Assembly: GCF_006861795.1 (NCBI RefSeq)
Contig: NZ_VDGH01000012.1
Location: forward strand, 1 to 64,000
Direction: 5' to 3'
Length of the DNA stretch: 64,000 bases
Origin: Psychrobacillus lasiicapitis
GTDB taxonomy: Bacteria > Bacillota > Bacilli > Bacillales_A > Planococcaceae
The translations under genes were made by a program, and so were the position numbers. Shown here piece by piece: positions 44,745 to 52,825 of this stretch. A model generated the notes under the pieces. It was not told where the DNA came from, ran no database searches, and saw only the letters and a program-made list of their open reading frames with translations. Within the stretch, counting starts at the first letter, position 1, and each line of letters opens with the position of its first letter.

Positions 44745-45182
44745 TTATTTATGATCTGAAAATTCTTGATCGTCGCCATCCGAAAATTCAATTTCCAAAT
44801 CAAATTCTGTATATTCCTCTACTCCAAAAGCTTTCGAAACCTTTTCAATCACATCTTCTTTACTCATATCTTTCGTTAGAGCTAGATCTTTGAAAATCGG
44901 TTCTAATTCAGCATAAGCCTCATCACCTGTCAAATTCTTAGATTCCAATTTATTTTCGTATTCAGCTTCCGTTTCGGATACATCCATATCAAACGAAGCA
45001 TCAATTGCATCTTTTTGATCTGCTGTATCTATATCTAAATCAAAGGATTGAAATCCAAATTCATTTTGCATATCACTATTCGTCGGTGCATCTGTCACTT
45101 CTTCTTTATCGCCACATGCGCCGAGTAAAAGAGTCGTTGATAGCAATGCACTTCCGATAATCGAATACTTTTTAATTTTCAT
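44745..45182 (-). CDS. YusW-like lipoprotein
   Basis: About 145 aa. The lipoprotein signal MKIKKYSIIGSALLSTTLLLGACGDK (lipobox LGAC) is followed by a highly acidic mature protein. Near the end, KDMSKEDVIEKVSKAFGVEEYTEFDLEIEFSDG matches the YusW-like pattern, preceded by SFDLDIDTADQKDAIDASFDMD, a second similar beta-type segment. GTGAGGAGAATTA sets the ATG at 45182. Function unknown; secreted and membrane-anchored. Possibly co-transcribed with nothing else. Confidence 0.78.
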   Translation of the reverse strand: MKIKKYSIIGSALLSTTLLLGACGDKEEVTDAPTNSDMQNEFGFQSFDLDIDTADQKDAIDASFDMDVSETEAEYENKLESKNLTGDEAYAELEPIFKDLALTKDMSKEDVIEKVSKAFGVEEYTEFDLEIEFSDGDDQEFSDHK

Positions 45183-45268
45183 TCTAATTCTCCTCACTTA
45201 TTGCGTAATTAACCCGTAAGATTAGTTATCTCCATTTTTTATGATGGATAAACATCGAATATGGATAC

Positions 45269-45496
45269 TTACCCGGGATAGCGTTTTTCGCTTGATGATG
45301 TCGATTTTGTATGGTCTTTATCCTCTTCATCTTTTACTTGTTCATTTAATTCCTCTACTGGAATTGGATCCACGTTTTTCATCTGTTCATCTCTATCGAA
45401 AATACTTTGTTTTTCTGTGTTCACCAAATCAGGGTTATCTAATATACGACCAGCAATATCCTGTTTTTCACGATTTTCAGTTGGTTTCTTTGTCAT
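45269..45496 (-). CDS. Small hydrophilic hypothetical protein, 75 aa
   Basis: I do not recognise a family. The protein is short, charged and probably disordered (MTKKPTENREKQDIAGRILDNPDLVNTEKQSIFDRDEQMKNVDPIPVEELNEQVKDEEDKD...). GGGAGAG at good spacing precedes the ATG and a strong terminator lies downstream of the next gene, so it is probably real. It may be a small stress or spore-associated protein; that is a guess. Confidence 0.6.
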   Translation of the reverse strand: MTKKPTENREKQDIAGRILDNPDLVNTEKQSIFDRDEQMKNVDPIPVEELNEQVKDEEDKDHTKSTSSSEKRYPG

Positions 45497-45573
45497 ATCA
45501 ATCTCTCCCTTGATTGTTTTTATTTATCGATTGTTTTTATTTGTTTATCCTATTTTAAAAATGCTAAACATAA

Positions 45574-45613
45574 AAATAGAGTATGGGAATTATGAAGGTT
45601 CCCACACTCTATC
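45574..45613 (-). terminator. Terminator of the SEC-C protein gene
   Basis: ATAGAGTGTGGGAA pairs with TTCCCATACTCTAT on the minus strand, then TTTTTA. Confidence 0.85.
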
Positions 45614-45631
45614 TGTTGATAGTTATTCAGT

Positions 45632-46630
45632 TTACTTGGAGCTAGTCCAGTTTTTATAATACAAATTCAATTCATTATAGTATTTGTTCAATGAAGAAGT
45701 GGATACCTCAAATGATTCTGCAATTTCTTTAATTGTCATGTCTAGCGGTTCAAAAAAACCATTTTCCTGACCGAACCTAATAGCACCTGCTGAAATCGCA
45801 ACTTCTTTACGTGCATTCGGTTGCTGTTCTACTAAATAGTCTTCCACTATTTCTAAAAGCTTTTGATAGTCTCTATTGTTTTTCTCTAGAAAATCTATCG
45901 CTACTTGAAGTACTCCAGCTTCAAAGTGCGTATATTCTCCGCCTTCGTACCCATTTTCTCCAAGTAAAGTCCATAACGTCGTGGCCTTCTCCTTCAAAAA
46001 TGCCGGAGCTGATAATTTATCCTGAGCTTCGAACTGGCTAACAAAATCGGCAAATACGTTTTGATGATCTGTCGGGAAGAAGATTAAGCTAGAAATAGCT
46101 AAATAATGTTCTTCTTTCGATGTTCCATCTGGCAAGATGAAGCAATACATATGTACACCAACCGGCACTGGTTTCTCGCCTTCGCGTCTTAATCGAATCG
46201 TTTCTTTCGTCAAAATATGCACTACAGTCATATAATGATCGTCTACGTCTATTACTTCGCCCACGAACACACGTGGCTCCTTCCACTGTTTGATTGCATT
46301 CAATGTAGACGGTCGTACGATTTTCTTCCGTTGTTTTTCTAAATAGTTAGTCCATATTTCTGGCTTGTGATGGAAGAAAAACTCATCAAGCACGATGGCT
46401 TCAATCATTTCCATATCCAAGTATTGTTTTAACGAATCATTCCACTTTTCGACTAGTTCCTGGAATGCGGGTATATCTTTTCTTTCCGGATATTCATCAT
46501 AAAATGTTTGTAAAATACGTTCTAGTTCTTCTGTTTGTACCTCTTCTATTGTAATGGTCTCTTTTGACTCACAACATTTTTTATATTTTTTTCCGCTCCC
46601 ACATGGGCATGGATCATTCCGACCTATCAT
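45632..46630 (-). CDS. SEC-C zinc-binding domain protein
   Basis: 332 aa. The N-terminus [24 protein letters not shown] is an exact SEC-C zinc motif (CxCxSGxxxKxCC), as at the SecA C-terminus. The remainder (about 40-330) is a helical, unrecognised region with a C-terminal helix-turn-helix-like stretch ([28 protein letters not shown]). The latter suggests nucleic-acid contact, but that is inference. GAAGGACG lies before the ATG. Monocistronic. Confidence 0.85.
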   Translation of the reverse strand: MIGRNDPCPCGSGKKYKKCCESKETITIEEVQTEELERILQTFYDEYPERKDIPAFQELVEKWNDSLKQYLDMEMIEAIVLDEFFFHHKPEIWTNYLEKQRKKIVRPSTLNAIKQWKEPRVFVGEVIDVDDHYMTVVHILTKETIRLRREGEKPVPVGVHMYCFILPDGTSKEEHYLAISSLIFFPTDHQNVFADFVSQFEAQDKLSAPAFLKEKATTLWTLLGENGYEGGEYTHFEAGVLQVAIDFLEKNNRDYQKLLEIVEDYLVEQQPNARKEVAISAGAIRFGQENGFFEPLDMTIKEIAESFEVSTSSLNKYYNELNLYYKNWTSSK

Positions 46631-46783
46631 TAAAACACGTCCTTCAATAAGTTAAAAATTTGCTGAAGTCTTAGTTTATCATGTTTCGCATGAAATATTA
46701 AGGTACGAACGACTTGGGACATACTTCCAAGGAAAATGCCCCTCTCCATATAACTTCCACTTTCCTGGAAATTACAACTAGAA

Positions 46784-46846
46784 TCTCGTTTTTTCCAACT
46801 AAACCTCTCGTTTTTCCAACTAAATGCATCAAAATTCCAACTAACA
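46784..46846. repeat. Short tandem array, TTTTTCCAACTAAA-type units
   Basis: Three degenerate units of about 20-23 bases carry TCTCGTTTTTTCCAACTAAA, TCTCGTTTTTCCAACTAAAT and TCAAAATTCCAACTAAC. No protein or RNA is apparent. It sits between the SEC-C gene and the SDR terminator. Confidence 0.6.
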
Positions 46847-46849
46847 AAT

Positions 46850-46886
46850 AAAGTGCTCTTGAGTCATTGACTTTAAGAGCACTTTT
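46850..46886 (-). terminator. Terminator of the SDR gene
   Basis: AAAGTGCTCTTAAAG pairs with CTCAAGAGCACTTT on the minus strand. Confidence 0.8.
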
Positions 46887-46909
46887 CAAAGCAATATACC
46901 TATTTCATA

Positions 46910-47674
46910 TTAAATAGAAGTCCATCCACCATCTACTTTTAACGTTTCGCCTGTTACAAAGTTAGCTAGATTAGAAGCTAAATATAGAACTGCTCCGGAT
47001 ACATCTTCCGGTTTGGATAGCCCTTCTAATAAAATACGGCTGTCCACATCCTTTTTAAATGCTTCATCCGCAAACATCTTTTCCGTAAACTCAGTTTCCA
47101 CGAATGTAGGTGCTACTGCATTCACTTTAATACCCAGCTTCGCCCATTCAACAGCTAAAGCCTTCGTCATTTGAACGAGCCCACCTTTACTTGAACAATA
47201 TGCCGCTCGTTTATAATAGCCAACAAACGCCATTTGAGAAGCTATATTAATAATTTTTCCACTTTTTTGAGCAAGCATATATTTTGCAGCTGCTTGACTA
47301 GCAAAAAACGCAGATTTCAAATTCAAATCGAGCACAGTATCCCAGTCTTCTTCCGTTACTTCCATTGCTGGCTTTGCGATATTCACACCTGCATTATTTA
47401 CGAGCACATCTACCGTTCCAAATCGGCTTGCTGCTTGGTCGATTAAATCCTTCACTACGGTAATATCACTCATATCTCCTTGCACAGCAATACAATTTTC
47501 ATTGAATGCATGTAACTCGCTGAGCGCCTCATTCAAAGCTTTTTCACTTCGTCCGGAAATAACTACATTGGCGTTCAATTTAGCAAAAGTGAGTGCAATA
47601 TCTTTTCCAATGCCTTTACTTCCACCGGTAACGATAACTGTTTTATTGGCTAATTCAGAGAAGAATGTTTCCAT
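46910..47674 (-). CDS. SDR family oxidoreductase
   Basis: 254 aa classical short-chain dehydrogenase. NAD(P)-binding GGSKGIGKDIA (TGGSKGIG), NNAGVN (NNAG motif), and catalytic S-Y-K: IINIASQMAF with Y and K in YKRAAYCSSKGGL (YxxxK). The substrate is not predictable. Its ATG overlaps the stop of the upstream dehydrogenase gene by one base (TAATG). It is the last gene of the LacI-linked catabolic cluster. Confidence 0.9.
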   Translation of the reverse strand: METFFSELANKTVIVTGGSKGIGKDIALTFAKLNANVVISGRSEKALNEALSELHAFNENCIAVQGDMSDITVVKDLIDQAASRFGTVDVLVNNAGVNIAKPAMEVTEEDWDTVLDLNLKSAFFASQAAAKYMLAQKSGKIINIASQMAFVGYYKRAAYCSSKGGLVQMTKALAVEWAKLGIKVNAVAPTFVETEFTEKMFADEAFKKDVDSRILLEGLSKPEDVSGAVLYLASNLANFVTGETLKVDGGWTSI

Positions 47675-48618
47675 TATTTTCCCTCATTTCTTTTTATATC
47701 ATTTTTTAAGAAATGAATAAGCGTTTGCTCACGCTCCGCATTTTTCTGCTCTGAGAAATCGGCATCCCAAGTATAAAAACCTTCTCCGTTTTTATCTCCC
47801 AATTTATTCTCTTCAACTAGATTCGAAAGTACCGTGCCTGACTTCTGATCCGTACTTAAATCTTCAAATAAATAATTGGAAATTGCTGAAAATACATCAA
47901 GTCCACCCATATCGGCCGTCATTAACGGACCTGTTACCGGCAAACGGCGTCCAATACTATATGTTACCGCTGCATCAATGTCTTCTTTTGTTGCAACGCC
48001 TGCATCTAGTAAAGACTGCGCTTCACGGAACAAAGCATATTGTAAACGGTTTCCGATGAATCCTGGAATCTCTTTGTTAAGTAATATTGGCTGTTTATTC
48101 ATATCTTTGATCATTTGCATTGCTCGTTCTACTGTTTGTTCATCCGTTTTTTCCCCTTTTACGATTTCTACCAAAGGAATTAAGTGTGCCGGATTCCAAA
48201 AATGAGTGACAACAAAACGATTTGGATATTGCATCTCTTCTGCTAGTAAGCTTGGTTTAAATCCAGAAGTATTACTTGCAATAACTACTTCTTCACTAAT
48301 CATACTTTCAATTTTTTTATACATTTCTTTTTTCATGTCCAACATTTCTGGAATAACTTCAAAGATAAAAGTAGAACCTGCAATCGTTTCTTCTAATGAA
48401 GTGGATAATACTATTTTCTCTCTAATCTGTTTCGCTGTAGCTTTATCAAAAACATCGTTATCTGTCATAACTTTTAATTTATTATGTAAGCCTTTTTCTG
48501 CATTTTCCAAGTCTTTATCATTAATACCATAAACCTTTACTGATTGTCCTGCCCAAGCAGCAGACAGTGCAATTGAATGTCCCATTGTCCCACAGCCAAT
48601 AATTGATACGTTTTCCAT
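47674..48618 (-). CDS. 3-hydroxyacyl-CoA dehydrogenase family protein (possibly carnitine/gulonate-type)
   Basis: About 314 aa. The Rossmann motif GCGTMGHSIALSAAWAG, the NTSGF/ATH region VIASNTSGFKPSLLAEEM, VVTHFWNPAHLIPLVEIVKG and the C-terminal domain FIGNRLQYALFREAQSLLDAGVATKEDIDAAV are typical. The 'FWNPAHLIPLVE' variant occurs in L-gulonate 3-dehydrogenase/carnitine-dehydrogenase-like members, which act on hydroxy acids rather than CoA esters. Start ATG at 48618, with GGGATGTGGAG upstream. Read as one unit with the SDR gene. Confidence 0.87.
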   Translation of the reverse strand: MENVSIIGCGTMGHSIALSAAWAGQSVKVYGINDKDLENAEKGLHNKLKVMTDNDVFDKATAKQIREKIVLSTSLEETIAGSTFIFEVIPEMLDMKKEMYKKIESMISEEVVIASNTSGFKPSLLAEEMQYPNRFVVTHFWNPAHLIPLVEIVKGEKTDEQTVERAMQMIKDMNKQPILLNKEIPGFIGNRLQYALFREAQSLLDAGVATKEDIDAAVTYSIGRRLPVTGPLMTADMGGLDVFSAISNYLFEDLSTDQKSGTVLSNLVEENKLGDKNGEGFYTWDADFSEQKNAEREQTLIHFLKNDIKRNEGK

Positions 48619-48654
48619 ATACTCCACATCCCCTTCATGTTTGTTATGTATAAT

Positions 48655-48702
48655 GAAAAATGCCCAACAAACTTTAAAGCATATAGTTTGTTGGGCATGT
48701 GT
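48655..48702 (-). terminator. Terminator (or attenuator) between gntP-like and dehydrogenase genes
   Basis: ATGCCCAACAAACT pairs with AGTTTGTTGGGCAT, then TTTTTC on the minus strand. It lies inside the co-oriented cluster, so downstream genes may be read through at lower level or from their own promoter. Confidence 0.85.
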
Positions 48703-48715
48703 TTACTTCTATTTC

Positions 48716-50038
48716 TTAAATTCCTAAGCCGAATGAGAATAATATAACAGCTAAAATAACACCTAGTAACGGCACTACTACTGTTAATGCCCCAAATGCA
48801 GGATATGCATCTTTGTGTGTTTCACCACAAATTGAACGGATTGTAGTTACAACATATCCACCTTGTGGCAATGAATCAAGTGATCCAGAAGAAATTGCAA
48901 CTGAGCGGTGCAACGCCTCTGTGTTAACTCCTAAATCAATATAATGAGGTGCTAAAAGTGGTAATGCAATTGCTTGTCCACCTGAAGAAGATCCAGTAAG
49001 ACCTGCAATAACTGCTACTGCAAGTGCTCCGCCAATTAGTGGGCTACCTGGAATATCCGTCATAAAGTCAACAGCCGATGTGAAGGAAGGTGTAGCTTTT
49101 ACGACTCCACCGAAACCTACAACAGCCGCTGTATTTGCAATGGCTATAACAGCTCCTAAAGCCCCCTCACCAAATGCCTTACCAATATTATGGAAATATT
49201 TTCTGTTGATTAGATAAGTAGCTATAATACCACCGCTTAAAGCAATGATTAGAGCTGAAGTTCCTAAAGTATTGTGGAAGAAAAATGAAATGGCTAATAC
49301 AACAAGTAAAGGAACCATACTTAGTAATGGGTCCGGCAGCTCCGAACGAGTAACCGCTTCTTCATCTGTATCTCTACCAACAAATCTCTCTCCTTGAGAC
49401 ATGGCTTTGGTAATCATTTTTTTTAGCCACCAGTAACCAAAAGCCATCATGAATACAGCAACGATAAAACTTACTTCCCAACCAGCATATGGAGTTGTCC
49501 CTAAAAATTCAATCGGGATCCAGTTTTGAATTTCAGGAGAACCCGCTGAAGTCATTGTAAAAGTTGTAGAACCAAAACCAAGCGCCGCTGGTATAAAGCG
49601 TCTTGGCAGATCAGCTTGTTTAAACAAGCTTAACGCCATTGGATAAACAGAGAACGCAACAACGAATAAGCTAACTCCACCATAAGTTAATACAGCACAG
49701 GCAATAACAACAGCTAACGCCGCACGTTTCATACCAATTTTGCCAACAATCCATTGTGAAACGCTTTCTGCCGCTCCGCTATCTTCCATTACTTTACCAA
49801 AAATTGCTCCTGCTAAGAACATTAAATACCAAGAACCTATAAAACCAGTAAACCCTGACATATAATTCGTTAAAAAGTTTGCTGCACCTTCTTCCGCGAG
49901 CTGCGGAAAAATTGGTAAGCCATTTAAAATTGCCACTAACAGTGCCATGAGCGGGGCGGCAATAAGAAGGTTCATCCCCTTCATCGTTAAATAAATCAGC
50001 AGTGCTAAGCCACCAAATAAACCAATCATCCCTAACAT
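48716..50038 (-). CDS. GntP family permease
   Basis: 440 aa, about 12 membrane segments. Features such as GFTGFIGSWYLMFLAGAIFGKVMEDSGAAESVSQWI, TSAGSPEIQNWIPIEFLGTTPYAGW and TGSSSGGQAIALPLL place it in the GntP/citrate-H+ (CitMHS-like) group of acid importers. The substrate is a sugar acid or hydroxy acid; the dehydrogenases around it would act on that compound. GGGGGAAAAG precedes the ATG. Confidence 0.88.
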   Translation of the reverse strand: MLGMIGLFGGLALLIYLTMKGMNLLIAAPLMALLVAILNGLPIFPQLAEEGAANFLTNYMSGFTGFIGSWYLMFLAGAIFGKVMEDSGAAESVSQWIVGKIGMKRAALAVVIACAVLTYGGVSLFVVAFSVYPMALSLFKQADLPRRFIPAALGFGSTTFTMTSAGSPEIQNWIPIEFLGTTPYAGWEVSFIVAVFMMAFGYWWLKKMITKAMSQGERFVGRDTDEEAVTRSELPDPLLSMVPLLVVLAISFFFHNTLGTSALIIALSGGIIATYLINRKYFHNIGKAFGEGALGAVIAIANTAAVVGFGGVVKATPSFTSAVDFMTDIPGSPLIGGALAVAVIAGLTGSSSGGQAIALPLLAPHYIDLGVNTEALHRSVAISSGSLDSLPQGGYVVTTIRSICGETHKDAYPAFGALTVVVPLLGVILAVILFSFGLGI

Positions 50039-50065
50039 AACTTTTCCCCCAGTAAGCCTTTATCT

Positions 50066-50147
50066 AATTCGCCTTGGCGTTTAAAATCTGTGACACCGCC
50101 AGAAGCTTTGGTTTATTCTCGTGGGGGAGTTTCCCCACGAGAATAAG
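50066..50147 (-). repeat. Partial copy of the 39447 element plus intercistronic hairpin
   Basis: CGCCTTGGCG...AAAATCTGTGACA-CCGCC matches part of the ytnJ-leader element, again just upstream of a ribosome site (gntP-like). Next to it TTATTCTCGTGGGG pairs perfectly with CCCCACGAGAATAA (50112-50147), a strong hairpin without a T tract between the HisD-like and GntP-like genes. It may set relative mRNA stability. Confidence 0.65.
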
Positions 50148-50151
50148 TCAA

Positions 50152-51429
50152 TTATTTGTTACCGTATCTTCTTACACGTAGTAATGCTTGTTCAGCATGT
50201 CCTGCGAAGTTTTCTAATTGACATAAACGAGCTGCATATTCCCCAATGTAAGCACTTGCCTCAGGCGTAACTTTTTGATACGTAACGGTTTTGATAAATT
50301 TACCTACCCAGAGACCGCCAGTGTAACGTGCTGCACCTTTTGTAGGTAATGTATGATTCGTACCAATTACTTTGTCTCCGTAAGCTACATTTGTTTCAGG
50401 TCCTAAGAATAGGCAACCATAGTTCGTCATATTTTCAAGGAAGTAATTTGGATCTTCCGTTAAAATTTCAACATGTTCAAATGCTAGACGATCTGCTTCA
50501 ATTCGAGCTTCTTCAATAGAATCTACTAATAGAATTTGACCGTAATCTTCCCAAGAAACGCGCGCAACATCTGCTGTTGGAAGTGTTTCTAATTGGCGTT
50601 CAATTTCCTTCACTGTTTCTTCTGCTAGTTTCTCAGAAGTTGTTATAAGCGCTCCTGGAGAAGTTGGACCGTGCTCTCCTTGACCAAGAATATCCGTTGC
50701 AACCATTTCAGCATCTGCCGTATGGTCTGCAACTACTAATGTTTCTGTAGGACCGGCAAATAAGTCGATTCCTACACGGCCATATAGTTGACGTTTTGCT
50801 TCTGCAACGAAAGCATTCCCAGGCCCTACAATCATATCTACTGATTCGATTGTTTCAGTACCAATTGCCATTGCAGCCATCGCTTGAATTCCTCCTAAAA
50901 GGTAAATTTCATCTGCCCCAGCTAAAGACATAGCAGCGATTGTAGCATGCGGAATTTCTCCATTTATCGGTGGTGTGCAAGCGATTACACGTTTAACTCC
51001 AGCAACTTTAGCAGTTAAAACACTCATATGTGCAGATGCTACCATTGGGTAACGACCGCCCGGAATATAACAACCTACACTGTTTACCGGGATATTTTTA
51101 TGACCTAAAATAACACCTGGAATATTTTCCACTTCCACGTCATGCATAGAAGCAAGTTGTGCTTCTGCGAATTCACGAATATTTTTTTGTGCAAATTTAA
51201 TATCTTCTATTACTTCTTGTGGAACTTGGGAAACTATTTCATTTATTTGAGATTCAGAAAGACGAAATGATTCCGGTGACCATTTATCGAATTTATCAGA
51301 TAATTCACGAACTGCTTGGTCTCCTCTTACTTCAACGTCTTTCAATGCCTCTGATACTATTTGAGAAACCTTTAAATCGTTTGCACTAACCTCTTCTTGA
51401 GATTTACCTGCTTTTAATACTTTGACCAT
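50152..51429 (-). CDS. HisD-family dehydrogenase (catabolic paralogue, HpsN-like possible)
   Basis: 425 aa histidinol-dehydrogenase fold. The catalytic pair E318/H319 (AFEHVEI) and the zinc ligand pattern Q250, H253, D352 and H411 are all in place. Context argues against histidine synthesis: no his genes, but a GntP-type permease and two other dehydrogenases under a LacI regulator. HisD homologues include sulfopropanediol 3-dehydrogenase HpsN; the [30 protein letters not shown] block looks more like that branch. It would oxidise a terminal hydroxyl to an acid with NAD. Substrate unproven. AAAGGAGGAATAAATA precedes the ATG. Confidence 0.82.
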   Translation of the reverse strand: MVKVLKAGKSQEEVSANDLKVSQIVSEALKDVEVRGDQAVRELSDKFDKWSPESFRLSESQINEIVSQVPQEVIEDIKFAQKNIREFAEAQLASMHDVEVENIPGVILGHKNIPVNSVGCYIPGGRYPMVASAHMSVLTAKVAGVKRVIACTPPINGEIPHATIAAMSLAGADEIYLLGGIQAMAAMAIGTETIESVDMIVGPGNAFVAEAKRQLYGRVGIDLFAGPTETLVVADHTADAEMVATDILGQGEHGPTSPGALITTSEKLAEETVKEIERQLETLPTADVARVSWEDYGQILLVDSIEEARIEADRLAFEHVEILTEDPNYFLENMTNYGCLFLGPETNVAYGDKVIGTNHTLPTKGAARYTGGLWVGKFIKTVTYQKVTPEASAYIGEYAARLCQLENFAGHAEQALLRVRRYGNK

Positions 51430-51449
51430 TATTTATTCCTCCTTTAGAT

Positions 51450-51463
51450 TGTAAACGCATTCA
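51450..51463. promoter_or_regulatory. Near-consensus cre (CcpA) site
   Basis: TGTAAACGCATTCA differs at one base from the TGWAANCGNTNWCA catabolite-repression consensus. It lies between the HisD-like start and the operator palindrome. Confidence 0.4.
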
Positions 51464-51469
51464 TTTCGT

Positions 51470-51489
51470 TTTTGCATACGTATGCAAAA
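51470..51489. promoter_or_regulatory. LacI-family operator palindrome
   Basis: TTTTGCATACGTATGCAAAA is a perfect 20-bp palindrome, 41 bases upstream of the HisD-like gene and downstream of lacI. Its CG-centred form is typical of LacI/PurR-type operators. Predicted target of the neighbouring regulator. Confidence 0.8.
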
Positions 51490-51537
51490 TATCCTTACGA
51501 GTAGATTATTCTAAATTCAGTGACAAGTCAATAAAAA

Positions 51538-52524
51538 TTATGTAGTTTTTCGCACAATTAATGCTCCATTGACTTCAACGCTTTCAGTATATCCTGAGAA
51601 TTCAACCATTTCAGTCATTAGATAATTTACAGTTTGTTCAACCATTTTTGTAATTGGCTGCTCCCAAGTCGTTAGATTATAAGTTGGCCATGAAGCCATT
51701 TCTATATTGTCGAATCCCACTATTTTTGTTTCAGCTGGAATCATAATGGAATTTTCTCTTAATGCATCTACAACGCCAAGGGCCATAATATCATTTGCCA
51801 CAAAAATCCCTTCTGGTACTTCCTTTTCTGCAATAATTTTTTTCGCCGTTTTATAGCCACCTTCATATGTATAATCAGAAGTATATTTGTTAAGTGTTAC
51901 ATTATTTTTTTCAATTATGGAAGTGAACCCTTTTTCTCTATCTCTACTCGTAGATGTATTTGCATTCCCTGCAATATATGCTACTTTCGAACAACCCTTT
52001 TCGATTAAATACTTCGCAATTTTTTCACTTGCATCCAAGTTATTACAACAAACCGAATAGAATTGATCGTTATCTATTTTACGATTAAAAAGGACAAGGG
52101 GGACTTGATTCTCTTTAAAATCTTCGGTCACATTCAACGACAGAGAAGCATCTGTAATAATTACTCCAGCAACATTATAATTTCTTAACATGTCGATATC
52201 TTCTTTCTGTATTTCATCATTGTTTGTAGATACAAACAAAATGCTATAACCAAGTTTATTAAACGCTGTTGTAAATTGCTTTAAAACTTCTGGATAGAAA
52301 GGATTATGAATACCTTTCATCACCAATCCGATAATTTTTGTGCGGTTCGTAATGAGGCTTCTTGCAAATTCATTTGGCCTATACCCTAATTCTTTCGCTG
52401 CTGCTAATACTTTCTCACGAGTTTTGTTAGAAACCGATGCCCCTTCAAAGTAAACTCTCGATACGGAGGATTGGGAAACACCCGCAAGCTTTGCAACATC
52501 CTTTGCTGTAACATGATACTTCAA
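51538..52524 (-). CDS. LacI family transcriptional regulator
   Basis: About 328 aa. The LacI helix-turn-helix and hinge are clear: VTAKDVAKLAGVSQSSVSRVYFEGASVSNKTREKVLAAAKELGYRPNEFARSL. A sugar-binding-protein-like effector domain follows. I favour the TTG at 52524 (after AAAGGTAGTGAG); the GTG at 52533 is possible. It precedes, in the same direction, the HisD-like/GntP/dehydrogenase cluster, which carries a perfect operator at 51470, so it is its likely local repressor. The inducer should be the imported acid or a catabolite. Confidence 0.92.
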   Translation of the reverse strand: MKYHVTAKDVAKLAGVSQSSVSRVYFEGASVSNKTREKVLAAAKELGYRPNEFARSLITNRTKIIGLVMKGIHNPFYPEVLKQFTTAFNKLGYSILFVSTNNDEIQKEDIDMLRNYNVAGVIITDASLSLNVTEDFKENQVPLVLFNRKIDNDQFYSVCCNNLDASEKIAKYLIEKGCSKVAYIAGNANTSTSRDREKGFTSIIEKNNVTLNKYTSDYTYEGGYKTAKKIIAEKEVPEGIFVANDIMALGVVDALRENSIMIPAETKIVGFDNIEMASWPTYNLTTWEQPITKMVEQTVNYLMTEMVEFSGYTESVEVNGALIVRKTT

Positions 52525-52825
52525 TATTCTCACTACCTTTTTTCAGATATATTATTAAGACTATACTATGTATGCTTCACTTTTAAAATAGATTATTTTC
52601 TTAATTTTCAAGCCAACTTAAAACTAGTGTAAACATCATAAAAATGTACTACATTTTATGTTTTGTGTTATTTACTGTATTAGTGTATTACTTTACAATA
52701 TTATTAAAGATAATAATAATTCCCGCCCATATTCAATTTTCTATACAAATTAATAGATTCAAATACCTAATATAGAATAACAAAAAAAGATTCAAAGTTA
52801 CTATAAAACAGAAAGGGTGGAAAAA
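52525..52825. other. Divergent intergenic region
   Basis: About 300 bases of very AT-rich DNA hold the promoters of the lacI-type gene and the GGDEF/EAL gene. I see no copy of the 51470 palindrome and no RNA element in it. Confidence 0.4.

Noticed and set aside
46784-46846. Possible CRISPR array
   Set aside because: Units are only about 20-23 bases, directly adjacent, degenerate and without spacers or cas genes.
50152-51429. Histidine biosynthesis hisD
   Set aside because: No other his gene is near; the neighbours are a permease, dehydrogenases and a LacI regulator. A catabolic paralogue is more likely, though not proven.
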